Origin: Halorubrum persicum
GTDB taxonomy: Archaea; Halobacteriota; Halobacteria; Halobacteriales; Haloferacaceae
Direction of reading: 5' to 3'
Assembly: GCF_002727125.1 (NCBI RefSeq)
Contig: NZ_NHOA01000147.1
Span: 1-64,000 of the forward strand
DNA: 64,000 bases
Below, one piece after another: positions 54,818 through 63,978 of this stretch (its first letter is position 1; every line of letters begins with the position of its first letter). The position numbers and the translations under genes were made by a program. The notes below the pieces were generated by a model, which made no database searches, was not told the origin of the DNA, and saw only the letters and a program-made list of their open reading frames with translations.

Positions 54818-55198
54818 ATGTCAGCGTTACGCGACGCGCTCCGGGACCTCCCGGACGCGGTGTTTGCGGACCTGCTTGAATCCGACGAGGGGTACGTGCT
54901 CGTCGTCGACCTCCCCGGCGCCGCCGCCGAGACCACCGAGGTCCTCGCGGAGGACGGCCGGATCGCCATCGAAGGACGGCGCGAGAAGTCGGTCCCCGAG
55001 GGGTTCCGCTACGTGCGTGAAGACCGACCGCTGTTCCTCGACGTGGAGCTCCCCCTCCCCGGCGACGCGGACGGTAGCGGCGCCGACGCCGAGATGGACC
55101 GGGAGGTGCTCGAAGTGACGATCCCCAAGCGGACCGGCGGCACCTCCCGCACCATCCCGGTCGACGAAGCCGGGGACGACGAGGCCGACGGCGCCTGA
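54818..55198 (+). CDS. Hsp20-like protein
   Basis: A 126-residue acidic protein starting MSALRDALRDLPDAVFADL. The beta-rich core (GYVLVVDLPGAAAETTEVLA, then GRIAIEGRREKSVPEGFRYV, then EVLEVTIPK) follows the alpha-crystallin order with a longer loop. It ends in a disordered acidic tail. A kinase gene begins three bases after its stop, suggesting cotranscription. Confidence 0.85.
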   Translation: MSALRDALRDLPDAVFADLLESDEGYVLVVDLPGAAAETTEVLAEDGRIAIEGRREKSVPEGFRYVREDRPLFLDVELPLPGDADGSGADAEMDREVLEVTIPKRTGGTSRTIPVDEAGDDEADGA

Positions 55199-55201
55199 TG
55201 G

Positions 55202-56875
55202 GTGGTTACGCTGGTTAACCTCCGCGCATACTGGCGGTTCTTCGTGGTCATGCGGCAGTTCTCGCCGCTGATCGTCGCCTACTGGCGAGACCGGAAGCGG
55301 TACTTCCTGTTCGGCGGCGGCCGCGAGGTCGACCCCGAGACGCAGCGCGAACGCGCCGCCATCCTCCTCGACATCCTGCTCACGCTCGGGCCCACGTTCA
55401 TCAAGCTCGGACAGATCCTCTCGACGCGGCCGGACATCCTCCCGCCGGCGTACATCGAGGTGTTGGAGGGGCTCCAAGACGACGTGCCGCCGGCCCCGTG
55501 GGCGGAGTCGAAGACCGTCCTCGAAGACGAGCTCGGTCCGGTCGACGAGACGTTCGACGACTTCGACCGGGAGCCGATAAGCGGCGCGAGCCTCGGGCAG
55601 GTGTACACCGCGCGCTACGAGGGGACCGACGTGGCCGTCAAGGTCCGGCGACCGGGGATCGAGTCGCTCGTCGAGGCCGACCTCCGGACGATCCGGTGGT
55701 CGATCCCGCTGGTCCGGCGGTTCATCGGCAGCGGGCGGGCCTTCTCCTTGGAGAACCTCGCGGACGAGTTCGCGAAGACGATCCGCGAGGAGATGGACTA
55801 CGACCGCGAGCGGGAGATGCTCGAGGAGATCCGCGCCAACTTCGCGGACGAGGATCGGATCCGGATCCCCACCGCCTTCGAGGCGGTCTCCGGCCCGCGC
55901 GTGCTCACGATGGAGTACATTCCGGGGACCAAGATCAGCGACACCGGCGCCCTCGACGACGCGGGGATCGACCGGAACGCCATCGCAGAGACGCTTCAAG
56001 AGGTGTACCTCCAGATGATCATCGAGGACGGCGTGTTCCACGCCGACCCCCACCCCGGGAACCTCGCGGTCGACGAGCGCGGCGCCGTGATCTTCTACGA
56101 CTTCGGGATGGCCGGACGCGTGGACCCGTTCATCCAAGAGAAGATCGTCGACTTCTACGTCGCGGTCGCCCGGCAGGACATCGACGGCATCCTCGATACG
56201 CTGATCGCGATGGGGACACTCTCGCCGGAGGCCGACCGGGACGTGATGGGGAACGTCATGGAGCTGGCCATCGCGGACGCCAGCGGGGAGGACATCGAAC
56301 AGTACCAGGTGAACCAGATCATCGAACAGGTGGAGTCGACGATCTACGAGTTCCCGCTGCGGCTCCCGCCGAACCTCGCGCTCGTGTTGCGCGTCGCGAC
56401 CGTCGTCGAAGGGGTCTGCGTCACGCTCGACCCCGAGTTCGACTTCATCTCGACCGCGACGGAGTACCTCAAGGAGGAGGGGTACTACGAGCAGACCGCC
56501 CGCAACCTCGCGGAGGACGCCGGACAGCAGGCCCAGAAGACGGCGGAAGCGCTGTTCACGGTTCCCCCGAAGGCCGACGACTTCCTCGACCGGGCGAACC
56601 GCGGCGACCTCCACGTCGACGTCACGATCGACGACGGCTCGAACGTCCTCGACAAGCTCGCGATGCGGATCGCCTACTCGGTGCTGCTCGCCGTCGGCGT
56701 GCTCTCGGCGACGATCCTCTACTCGTTCGCCCAGTCGTGGCGGCTCGCGGCGGTCGTCCTCCTGCTCGCCGCCCCGCTCGCCGTCGCGCTCTACCGCTCG
56801 TTCCGGAAGAAGCGCGGGCTCCGCGCGACCCCCCAGTTCACCAGACAGGGGATGAAGAAGCGACGCGAGGACTGA
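55202..56875 (+). CDS. ABC1/AarF/UbiB family atypical kinase
   Basis: A 557-residue protein from a GTG. The family motifs are complete: the KLGQILSTRPDILP (KxGQ) segment near residues 68-80, GASLGQVYTA nucleotide loop, VAVKVRRPG with the ATP-binding lysine, EEMDYDREREM, FHADPHPGNLAV catalytic loop and FYDFGMAG. Two spans (YSVLLAVGVLSATILYSFA, then LAAVVLLLAAPLAVAL) anchor the C-terminus in the membrane. In other organisms these proteins support quinone synthesis. It is transcribed with the preceding Hsp20-like gene. Confidence 0.94.
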   Translation: MVTLVNLRAYWRFFVVMRQFSPLIVAYWRDRKRYFLFGGGREVDPETQRERAAILLDILLTLGPTFIKLGQILSTRPDILPPAYIEVLEGLQDDVPPAPWAESKTVLEDELGPVDETFDDFDREPISGASLGQVYTARYEGTDVAVKVRRPGIESLVEADLRTIRWSIPLVRRFIGSGRAFSLENLADEFAKTIREEMDYDREREMLEEIRANFADEDRIRIPTAFEAVSGPRVLTMEYIPGTKISDTGALDDAGIDRNAIAETLQEVYLQMIIEDGVFHADPHPGNLAVDERGAVIFYDFGMAGRVDPFIQEKIVDFYVAVARQDIDGILDTLIAMGTLSPEADRDVMGNVMELAIADASGEDIEQYQVNQIIEQVESTIYEFPLRLPPNLALVLRVATVVEGVCVTLDPEFDFISTATEYLKEEGYYEQTARNLAEDAGQQAQKTAEALFTVPPKADDFLDRANRGDLHVDVTIDDGSNVLDKLAMRIAYSVLLAVGVLSATILYSFAQSWRLAAVVLLLAAPLAVALYRSFRKKRGLRATPQFTRQGMKKRRED

Positions 56876-56942
56876 CCCCGGAGCGGCCCGCCGACCGCAC
56901 GTTCCGGAGACCAGACGCGCTGCCGGCCGCGCCCCGACGCCC

Positions 56943-58094
56943 TTACGCCCCGACGACTTCGATCGGAACGAGGAGGAAACAGAGCGCGCCGACCACGAAC
57001 GTCCCGATCCCGACGGCGAGGCGGGCCCAGTCGAGCCGCTCCTCGTCGGCCGGGTTCGCGGGGCCGTTGAACGCGATCACGAGCGAGAACACGCCCCAAA
57101 ACGCCCAGAGCCCCACGGACTGGTCGAGGCCGAAGCCGCGCCAGAAGTAGAGGTAGGCGGCGATCGTGAAGAGGGCCCCGGGGACCAGCGCCGCGACGGT
57201 CTCCTGTCGCGGGCCGACCATGGCCCGGACCATGTGCCCCCCGTCGAGCTGTCCGACCGGGAGGAGATTGAGCAGGGTGAAGAACATCCCGACCCAGCCG
57301 CCGATCACCACCGGGTGAGCGGAGAGAGACGGATCCTCATATGCCGTCGGCTGACCGAGGAGGTCGGCGATGAGCCCCAACAGCGGGGGGTTGTTGAATC
57401 GGATCACCGGCCCGGAGACGTTCGCGATCTCGGCCGGGACCCGGATCGGGTCGAGCGAGAGCCCGATCGCGGTGACGACGACGGTCGCGACCAGCCCGGC
57501 GATCGGGCCGGCGACTCCGATGTCGAACAGGGCCTTCCGCGAGGGCATCCGGCCCCGCATCCGGATGATCGCTCCGAGGGTGCCGAACGGGAAGATGAAC
57601 GGGATGACGTACGGCAGCGAGACGTCGACGCCGTGGTAGCGTCCGGCGACGTAGTGGCCGAGCTCGTGGGTCATCAGGACGCCGAGCACCGCGGCGGTGA
57701 ACGGCCACGCCCGCAGCATCACGAGCGGATCCGCCGCGATCTCCTCCCAGCCGATGTAGTACCACCCGTACGCGCCCACGAACAGCGTCGACAGGATCGT
57801 CGCCGCGAACATCGCGACGTTGACCCACGGGACCCCGTCGCGCCCGCGGTCGAACGGCGTCGCGACGACGACGTGCCCCCCCTCGACCGCCTCCAAGTCG
57901 ACGTCGTATCCGGCGTCGCGGAACCCCGGAACCAGCTTCCGCAGCAGCGTGCGCTCCGGGATGTACGACTCCCCGACGTACCGAACGCGACCGTCTTCCC
58001 GGCGCACCTCGTCGACCCGGAAGAACGTCCGGAGCGGCTCCGGACGCGGAACGTCGGACGCGCCCGACGGCTCCCCGTCCTCGTGTTCTGGCAT
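56943..58094 (-). CDS. Site-2 protease family (M50) membrane metallopeptidase
   Basis: A 383-residue protein. After an N-terminal soluble domain (LRTFFRVDEVRREDGRVRYVG), the membrane part shows MTHELGHYVAGRYHGVDV with the zinc site HExxH near residues 143-147 and LLNLLPVGQLDGGHMVRA with the third ligand aspartate near 280. About seven spans are seen. These proteases cut within the membrane, for instance releasing transcription factors. The target is unknown. Confidence 0.93.
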   Translation of the reverse strand: MPEHEDGEPSGASDVPRPEPLRTFFRVDEVRREDGRVRYVGESYIPERTLLRKLVPGFRDAGYDVDLEAVEGGHVVVATPFDRGRDGVPWVNVAMFAATILSTLFVGAYGWYYIGWEEIAADPLVMLRAWPFTAAVLGVLMTHELGHYVAGRYHGVDVSLPYVIPFIFPFGTLGAIIRMRGRMPSRKALFDIGVAGPIAGLVATVVVTAIGLSLDPIRVPAEIANVSGPVIRFNNPPLLGLIADLLGQPTAYEDPSLSAHPVVIGGWVGMFFTLLNLLPVGQLDGGHMVRAMVGPRQETVAALVPGALFTIAAYLYFWRGFGLDQSVGLWAFWGVFSLVIAFNGPANPADEERLDWARLAVGIGTFVVGALCFLLVPIEVVGA

Positions 58095-58375
58095 CGTCGG
58101 TCGTAGCTGGTCGGCGAGTATAAACCCCGCGTCGGGCGAAGCGGCTCTCGGTCGGGTCGACAGAGAGGTCCGAGCCGTGCGGATCGAGCGACGCGCGGCC
58201 CTCAGCGGGACGAGAGTGAGGAAGCGGTCGCGGGCGAGACGGGGGAGAACGGAGAGTGGGGAGCGGTACTGGGGTTGAGAGCGGAGTTCAGTAGCAGGGA
58301 CCGAGGGGAGTCAGTCCGTCGATTCGGGGACGCGCGGGGGCGCGCTGATCGGCCGCGGCGGGACGCTCCGGACGG

Positions 58376-58636
58376 TCAGGCCGGCTCGACGCGCCACGTC
58401 GTCGCGCCGGTGTACGACCACTTCTCGACGGTGAGCTCCGTGGCGGAGTCGCGGAGCTTCACCATCAGGGCGCCGATCTCCTTCGGCGAGAGCTCGACGT
58501 CCTCGGAGATGAACTTCCCCTTGAAGTACATCTCACCGTCCTCCGCGCGGTCGAGCAGGTACCGCTTCAGCCGCTCTTCCTTGCTGAGGTCGTCGGTCGT
58601 TGTCGCGGTCGTGGAGGGGTTTGCAGTCGCGCTCAT
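58376..58636 (-). CDS. Small conserved haloarchaeal protein, DUF7123-like, copy 2
   Basis: An 86-residue protein with the same core as the gene at 29824-30102: EDGEMYFKGKFISEDVELSP, then KEIGALMVKL, then VEKWSYTGATTWRV. The first 20 residues are disordered and threonine-rich. A minus-strand TATA-like element (cctttataac, 58666-58675) lies about 30 bases upstream, so it stands as its own unit here. Function unknown. Confidence 0.85.
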   Translation of the reverse strand: MSATANPSTTATTTDDLSKEERLKRYLLDRAEDGEMYFKGKFISEDVELSPKEIGALMVKLRDSATELTVEKWSYTGATTWRVEPA

Positions 58637-58971
58637 GGTACACTCCCTGCTTCTCCCCGGAGGATGTTATAAAGGTAAGACCGTTGGGGGGTGTTCAGTA
58701 GCTTTCATCGCGTTTCAGGCGACGACGGGGGAGTAAAAGGTGTCAGACGGATCGTTCACGAGTATTTTAGAATCGATTAGACGTTTTATAACTGTCTCAG
58801 AATCCTTCGATATGGATCGTCGGTAGCCAAGCGATTCCGGTTCGTTCGGCGTGAGGACCCGTCGTGTACCGGCAGAAAGATCCGCAACGAGACGGCCAAC
58901 GCCCTCGTCCGCGCGCGGTCGCCCCCGCGTCCGTAGCCACTCAGAGCGCTCGCAACCCGGCGCCGCCGGGA
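58637..58971. other. Intergenic region, no gene seen
   Basis: The left part holds the promoter of the DUF7123-like gene. The rest contains an AT-rich block (about 58760-58815) and the 3' flank of the moaE gene. No repeat or RNA was recognised. Confidence 0.5.
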
Positions 58972-59841
58972 CTACTCCCGCCGGTGGACCCAGAACTCCT
59001 CGGCTTCCGTGGTCTCCTTCTTGAATATCGGCACCTCGTCTTTCAGCCGGTCGATCCCGTCCTCGACGGTCCGGAACGCCTCCCGGCGGTGGCCGGCGAG
59101 GACGACGACGAACACGATGTCCTCGCCCGCCTCGATGACGCCGGTCCGGTGGTGCATCCGAACCTCGAACACGCCGTCGCGCTCGGCCAGCTCGGCCGCG
59201 ATGCCGTCCATCCGCTCCGCCGCGACCCCCTCGTACTTCTCGAACGCGAGATGGGTCGTCCGGTCGTCGTCGGGTGCGTCGCGCGCCCGAACGCGCCCGG
59301 TGAACGTCGCGATGGCGCCGGCGCGGTCCGCGTCCGCAGACGCCTCCACGCGACTCACGAGCGTCTCCCGGGTGATCCACGGCTCCGCGTCTGCCACCTC
59401 CGCGACGAGCCCGGTGAGGGCGATCTCGTCGGGCGCGTCGGCGGCGGCGAGGACCGGGCCGGGGACGTCACCCGGTTCCGCGTCGGCACCGAGCAGGACC
59501 GTCGGGACGCGCAGGCGGGACTCGCCGACGGCGACGAGATAGTCGTGATCGGGCGCGAGCCCGTCGAGGAGATCGTCGAATCCGTCGACGCGGCCGCGTC
59601 CCGTCCACGACCCGTCGGAGCCGAGCGCGAGCGTCGTGTCTGCGGTCGGCGACGCTACCTCGTCGCCGTCGTCTCGCCCTACCGCGACACCGCCGTCGGT
59701 CGCCTCGGAGTCGGCGGATCGGCGGGTTCCCCCTCCCGTCTCCGTCTCGCAGTCGACGACCGCCACTCGTCCGTCGAGCCGATCCGCGAGGCGTCCCGCG
59801 AGGTCGGTCGCTCCCGGCCCGACGATCGAAATCGGTTGCAT
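58972..59841 (-). CDS. moaE: Molybdopterin synthase catalytic subunit MoaE with N-terminal MobB-like domain
   Basis: A 289-residue protein. Residues 1-145 begin MQPISIVGPGATDLAGRLAD and resemble a degraded MobB-type nucleotide-binding domain (the P-loop lysine is missing). Residues about 155-289 are MoaE: GAIATFTGRVR, LAFEKYEGVAAERM, VRMHHRTGVIEAGEDIVFVVVLAGHR, then DEVPIFKKE with the catalytic lysines. MoaE transfers sulfur from MoaD to precursor Z, forming molybdopterin. The partner MoaD is not in the window. Confidence 0.9.
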   Translation of the reverse strand: MQPISIVGPGATDLAGRLADRLDGRVAVVDCETETGGGTRRSADSEATDGGVAVGRDDGDEVASPTADTTLALGSDGSWTGRGRVDGFDDLLDGLAPDHDYLVAVGESRLRVPTVLLGADAEPGDVPGPVLAAADAPDEIALTGLVAEVADAEPWITRETLVSRVEASADADRAGAIATFTGRVRARDAPDDDRTTHLAFEKYEGVAAERMDGIAAELAERDGVFEVRMHHRTGVIEAGEDIVFVVVLAGHRREAFRTVEDGIDRLKDEVPIFKKETTEAEEFWVHRRE

Positions 59842-59981
59842 ACTCGAAGGCGGGCTGCGAGCGGCTTAGGCGTTTCCCGGCGGCAGGGCCGGTCTCGCCC
59901 GTGTCGCCGATCTCCCGTTTCCGCCTACCCACCTGTTCCGCTTGATAATCCTTAAGACCGCGACAGGGGTATTCCGCCGTA

Positions 59982-60707
59982 ATGAGAGTCGTCGTTTCTA
60001 TCGGCGGGAGCGTGCTCGCGCCGGATCTGGACTCCGACCGGGTGGCCGCGTACGCCGAGGCGATCGAGCGGCTGGTGGCCGACGGCTGCGAGGTCGGCGT
60101 CGTCGTCGGCGGGGGTGGCGTCGCGCGCGAGTACATCGAGACCGCGCGCGACTTGGGCGCGAACGAGGTCGAGCTCGATCAGCTCGGCATCGGAACCACC
60201 CGGCTCAACGCCCGCCTGCTGATCGCCGCGCTCGACGACGGCGCGAACCTCTCGCCGGCGACGGGGTACGAGGAGGCGGCGGCCGCCCTCCGCCGCGGAG
60301 AGGTGTCGGTGATGGGGGGGATGACCCCCGGTCAGACCACGGACGCGGTCGCTGCCGCCTTCGCGGAGTCGATCGACGCCGACCTGCTGGTGTACGCGAC
60401 GAGCGCTAACGGCGTGTACGACGCCGACCCCAACGCCGACCCGGACGCGACCCAGTTCGGGTCGATGTCGCCGGCGGAGCTCGTCGACATCGTCCTCCCC
60501 ATGAGTCGGAACGCCGGGGCGTCCGCGCCCGTCGACCTGCTCGCGGCCAAGCTGATCGACCGGGCGGGTATCCGGTCGATCGTCCTCGACGGTACCGACC
60601 CGAGCGCGGTCGTCGACGCGGTGCTCCGCGGTAGCCACACCGGAACCGACGTGATTCCGACCGGGAGCGACGAACCGACCTACTGGACGGGGGCGAGCGA
60701 CGCGTGA
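59982..60707 (+). CDS. pyrH: Uridylate kinase (UMP kinase)
   Basis: A 241-residue amino-acid-kinase-fold protein: VVVSIGGSVLAPDL at the start, VGVVVGGGGVAREYIE near 45, MGGMTPGQTTDAVAA near 110, and ATSANGVYDADPN near 139. This is the archaeal PyrH type that phosphorylates UMP to UDP. The next gene, lysS, starts within its stop codon, a pairing seen in other haloarchaea. A TATA-like cttaagac lies about 30 bases upstream. Confidence 0.95.
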   Translation: MRVVVSIGGSVLAPDLDSDRVAAYAEAIERLVADGCEVGVVVGGGGVAREYIETARDLGANEVELDQLGIGTTRLNARLLIAALDDGANLSPATGYEEAAAALRRGEVSVMGGMTPGQTTDAVAAAFAESIDADLLVYATSANGVYDADPNADPDATQFGSMSPAELVDIVLPMSRNAGASAPVDLLAAKLIDRAGIRSIVLDGTDPSAVVDAVLRGSHTGTDVIPTGSDEPTYWTGASDA

Positions 60708-62413
60708 GCGACGCCGACTCACCCCACATCCTCTCCGAGCAGGGGAGCGAGGCCGGCGGCGCAGGAGGCGGCGCCGACGGAAGCGACGAGGACGGCGGCG
60801 AGGAGTTCCACGCCTTCTGGGCCGACGTGGTGGCGGACGAGGTAGAGGCGCGCGACCCGGACGAGCCGATCGTGATCAAGGGGGGCGTCTCCCCCTCTGG
60901 GGTCGCGCATCTCGGGAACTTCAACGAGATCATCCGGGGGTACTTCGTCGCGGCGGTGCTTCGCGAGCGGGGCCACGAGGTCCGGCAGGTGTTCACCTCC
61001 GACGACAAAGATCCGCTCCGCAAGCTCCCGCGGAAGCTGGCGAACGCGGACGGCGAGATCGTCGGGCTCGGCGAAGTGGACGCCGGCGCGCTCGGTCGGA
61101 ACCTCGGGAAGCCGTACACCGCGATCCCGGACCCGTTCGGCGAGCGCGAGTCGTACGCCGCCCACTTCGCCGCGCTGCTGAAGGCCGACGCCGACCGGCT
61201 GGACATCCCGGTCGAGATGGTCTCGAACACGGAGCTGTACGCCGACGGCGACTTCGACGACGTGACCCGGACCGTCCTCTCGGATCTCGACGGGGTCCGC
61301 GAGGTGCTCTCGAAGTACCAGGATAAGGTCGACGGGGAGTACGTCCCGTTCAACCCGGTGTGCGCCGAGTGCGGGAAGATCACGGAGACGGTGACGAGCG
61401 TCGACGCCGACGCCGGGACCGTCGCGTACGTCTGCACCGACATGGCGGTCGGCGACAACGTCATCGAGGGATGCGGTCACGAGGGAACCGCCACGTTCCG
61501 CGAGGGGAAGCTCCCGTGGCGGCTGGAGTGGCCCGGCCAGTGGGACGTGCTCGGCGTCGACTTCGAGCCGTTCGGAAAGGACCACGCGGAGGGCTCGTGG
61601 CCCTCCGGCGTCGACGTGGCGCGGAACGTGTTCGGGAGCGAGCCGCCGGTGCCGATGGTGTACGAGTGGTTCACGCTCAACGGCGAGCCGCTCTCCTCGT
61701 CGGCCGGCAACATCGTCACCGTCCCCGAACTGCTCGAGCTCCTCGAACCCGCGGTGCTCCGGTACTTCTTCGCGCTCCACCCGAAGAAGGCCCGAGACCT
61801 GGACATCGAGCGGCTCGACCAGCTCGTCGACCGCTTCGATCGGTTCGAGCGCGCGTACTTCGGCGAGGTCGACGACGAAGACCTGACCGCCTTCGCCGAG
61901 CGCGCCTATCCGTTCGTCGTCGGGCGCGCGGACGACCCGCCCGAGGAGAAGCCCGTCCGGCTCCCGTACACCTTCGCGGCCGTGCTCGGGATGGTCGACG
62001 ACCCCGCCTTCCGCGAGCGGCTCGCCCGCGACGAGGGGCACATCCCCGACGACGCCGACGACGAGACTGTCGAGGCGGCGCTGGCCCGCGTCGAGAAGGC
62101 GCGCAGCTGGGCGGAACGCACCGGCAACGAGTACGACTACCGGCTTCAGACGGAGCTGCCCGACGTGGACTTCGACGGCGACATCGCGGCCGCGCTCGAC
62201 GATCTCGCTGACTTCGTCGCTGCGGGCAACGACGGCGACGCGATCCAGTCGGAGATGTACGAGACGGCGCGCGCACACGACGTAGAGGTGAGCGACTTCT
62301 TCGCCGCCGGCTACCGCCTCTTCTTCGACGACACCCAGGGACCGCGGCTCGGCGAGTTCCTGGGCGAGCTCGAGCGCGACTACGTCGTGGCGCGGCTCCG
62401 GCGGGAGGCGTAG
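60704..62413 (+). CDS. lysS: Lysyl-tRNA synthetase, class I
   Basis: A 569-residue enzyme from a GTG overlapping the pyrH stop. An acidic extension (1-30) precedes the Rossmann fold with the HIGH-type motif SPSGVAHLGNFNE near residues 66-78. A zinc site (CAECGK, CTDM..GCGHEG) is near 219-263 and the KMSKS-type loop reads LSSSAGNIVTV near 330-340, where alanine stands at the second lysine position. The helical anticodon-binding domain follows. Class I LysRS is the usual archaeal type. Confidence 0.95.
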   Translation: MSDADSPHILSEQGSEAGGAGGGADGSDEDGGEEFHAFWADVVADEVEARDPDEPIVIKGGVSPSGVAHLGNFNEIIRGYFVAAVLRERGHEVRQVFTSDDKDPLRKLPRKLANADGEIVGLGEVDAGALGRNLGKPYTAIPDPFGERESYAAHFAALLKADADRLDIPVEMVSNTELYADGDFDDVTRTVLSDLDGVREVLSKYQDKVDGEYVPFNPVCAECGKITETVTSVDADAGTVAYVCTDMAVGDNVIEGCGHEGTATFREGKLPWRLEWPGQWDVLGVDFEPFGKDHAEGSWPSGVDVARNVFGSEPPVPMVYEWFTLNGEPLSSSAGNIVTVPELLELLEPAVLRYFFALHPKKARDLDIERLDQLVDRFDRFERAYFGEVDDEDLTAFAERAYPFVVGRADDPPEEKPVRLPYTFAAVLGMVDDPAFRERLARDEGHIPDDADDETVEAALARVEKARSWAERTGNEYDYRLQTELPDVDFDGDIAAALDDLADFVAAGNDGDAIQSEMYETARAHDVEVSDFFAAGYRLFFDDTQGPRLGEFLGELERDYVVARLRREA

Positions 62414-62707
62414 ATGCCCGAGGACCGCTCGCTCGACGAGTTCGGCGGAGCGGGCGCGGACACCGGCGCGGCCGAAACCGGGACGGCCGGGGGCACAGAC
62501 GACGAAACCGAGACGACCGAGACCCCAGACGACGACTCCTCATCCGCGGAGCCGGACGACGGGGAGAGTGTCGAGGAGCCGACGCCCGCCACGGCGACGG
62601 CGACGTGGACCGCCGGCGGCGCCGACTGCGAGCGGTGCGGCGACCGCGTCGAGCGCCGCTGGCTCGACGACGGGGACCGCGTCTGCCCCGACTGCAAGTC
62701 GTGGTGA
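62414..62707 (+). CDS. Acidic protein with C-terminal zinc ribbon
   Basis: A 97-residue protein directly after the lysS stop, so cotranscribed. The first 65 residues are acidic, threonine/alanine-rich and disordered. The C-terminus CERCGDRVERRWLDDGDRVC and the final CPDCKSW-like end form a zinc ribbon. The family is haloarchaeal (DUF7573-like, from memory). Function unknown. Confidence 0.8.
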   Translation: MPEDRSLDEFGGAGADTGAAETGTAGGTDDETETTETPDDDSSSAEPDDGESVEEPTPATATATWTAGGADCERCGDRVERRWLDDGDRVCPDCKSW

Positions 62708-62784
62708 CGCCGGTCAAAGTTTAATACCTCCCGGGGACTGCCGTTAGTTACGCCAGAAATTGTTCGAGGTTTAGTAGAGTATAA

Positions 62785-63792
62785 ATGAAATTAGAATCCG
62801 ATCTCGTCTTCGACCGATCCCCGCGGAAGCTCGCCGCCGCGTATCTCTGTCTGGGGTCGCTGTTCGTCGTCGCGGCGGACCTCGCGGTGGGGGCGGCGGT
62901 CGGATCGCTCTCGACGTGGACGCCGGCGCGTGTCGTCGACGGGTGGGCGTTGGTCGGCGCCTCGTCGCTGGTGCTCTACGGTGCGACGACGTATCAGCGG
63001 CGGCGTGCGGTTTCCGCCCGGAGTGAGCTCGAAACCTCGAACCAGCAGCTGCAGGTGTTGAGCAGAGTGTTCCGCCACAACGTGCGGAACGACCTCAACG
63101 TCATTCAGGGGTACACTGACCTGCTCGCCGACCGGGTCGAGGACGAGCGGAGCCAGGAGTGTCTGGAGACGATCCGGGAGACGACCGACGACGTGGTCGA
63201 GATCAGCGAGAAACTGCGCGTCATCGAGGACGCGTCGCCCGCACCCCCGAGCGGACGGGTCGATCTCGCCGACGCGGTCCGCGAGGCGGCCGCGGAGGTC
63301 GACCGCGCGGACGTCGCGCTCACCGTCGACGCGCCGGCCGAAGCGTGGGTCCGCGCGGACGAGTCGATCGAGTACCCGATCCGAGAGGTGTTCGAGAACG
63401 CCGTCACGCACAACGACGAGTCGACGCGCCGGGTCGACGCCCGAGTCACCGAGCGCGGCTCGACGGTCTGCTTAGCGGTCAGTGACAACGGCCCGGGGAT
63501 CCCCGACGACGAGCGGGCGGTGTTGCGGGCCGAGGAGGAGACGCCGCTGTCGCACGCGAGCAGCATCGGGCTCTGGCTCGTCAAGTGGATGTGCGAGACG
63601 CAGGGCGGAACCGTCGGCTTCGAGACGAACGACGACGGGACGACGGTCCGACTCCGGTTCGAGTCGGTCGATGACCCGGCGGGAACGGCATCGACGGCGG
63701 AGGCGAGACAGCGGGCGTCGCGCGGGAGCGGTACGGCGCGAGCCGACACGGTCGCGGACGGAAGCGGGGAGAGACCGGTCGATAACGGCTGA
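62785..63792 (+). CDS. Membrane sensor histidine kinase
   Basis: A 335-residue protein. Two N-terminal spans (residues about 15-75) lead to a dimerisation helix with H-box RVFRHNVRNDLNVIQGY; the histidine is the phosphoacceptor. The HATPase domain shows VFENAVTHND (N-box), SDNGPGIPDDE (G1) and SIGLWLVKWM (G2). The tail is disordered. No sensor domain beyond the membrane part and no response regulator nearby. Its layout is close to the kinase at 1938-3041. A TATA-like tttaatacc lies upstream. Confidence 0.9.
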   Translation: MKLESDLVFDRSPRKLAAAYLCLGSLFVVAADLAVGAAVGSLSTWTPARVVDGWALVGASSLVLYGATTYQRRRAVSARSELETSNQQLQVLSRVFRHNVRNDLNVIQGYTDLLADRVEDERSQECLETIRETTDDVVEISEKLRVIEDASPAPPSGRVDLADAVREAAAEVDRADVALTVDAPAEAWVRADESIEYPIREVFENAVTHNDESTRRVDARVTERGSTVCLAVSDNGPGIPDDERAVLRAEEETPLSHASSIGLWLVKWMCETQGGTVGFETNDDGTTVRLRFESVDDPAGTASTAEARQRASRGSGTARADTVADGSGERPVDNG

Positions 63793-63843
63793 GTGGAAGG
63801 TGAGCAGAAGAGGGGACAGAAGAGCGGAACCTCGACCGCGAAC

Positions 63844-63978
63844 CTAGTCGAGTTCCGTGATCGTCACCGCGTACACCGCCCCGCAGTTCCCGCATTCGAC
63901 GTGGACCCCGCGGCTCGCCTCCCCGCGGGTGAACTCGGAGATCTCCTCCGAGCACGAGCACTCGAACTGGACTTTCAT
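63844..63978 (-). CDS. Small zinc-binding protein, 44 residues
   Basis: A short frame from ATG at 63978 to TAG at 63844: MKVQFECSCSEEISEFTRG, then VHVECGNCGAVYAVTITELD. The two cysteine pairs (CSC and CGNC) could form a small zinc ribbon. It is convergent with the histidine kinase gene. The composition and clean ends support it as a real mini-protein; function unknown. Confidence 0.75.
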   Translation of the reverse strand: MKVQFECSCSEEISEFTRGEASRGVHVECGNCGAVYAVTITELD

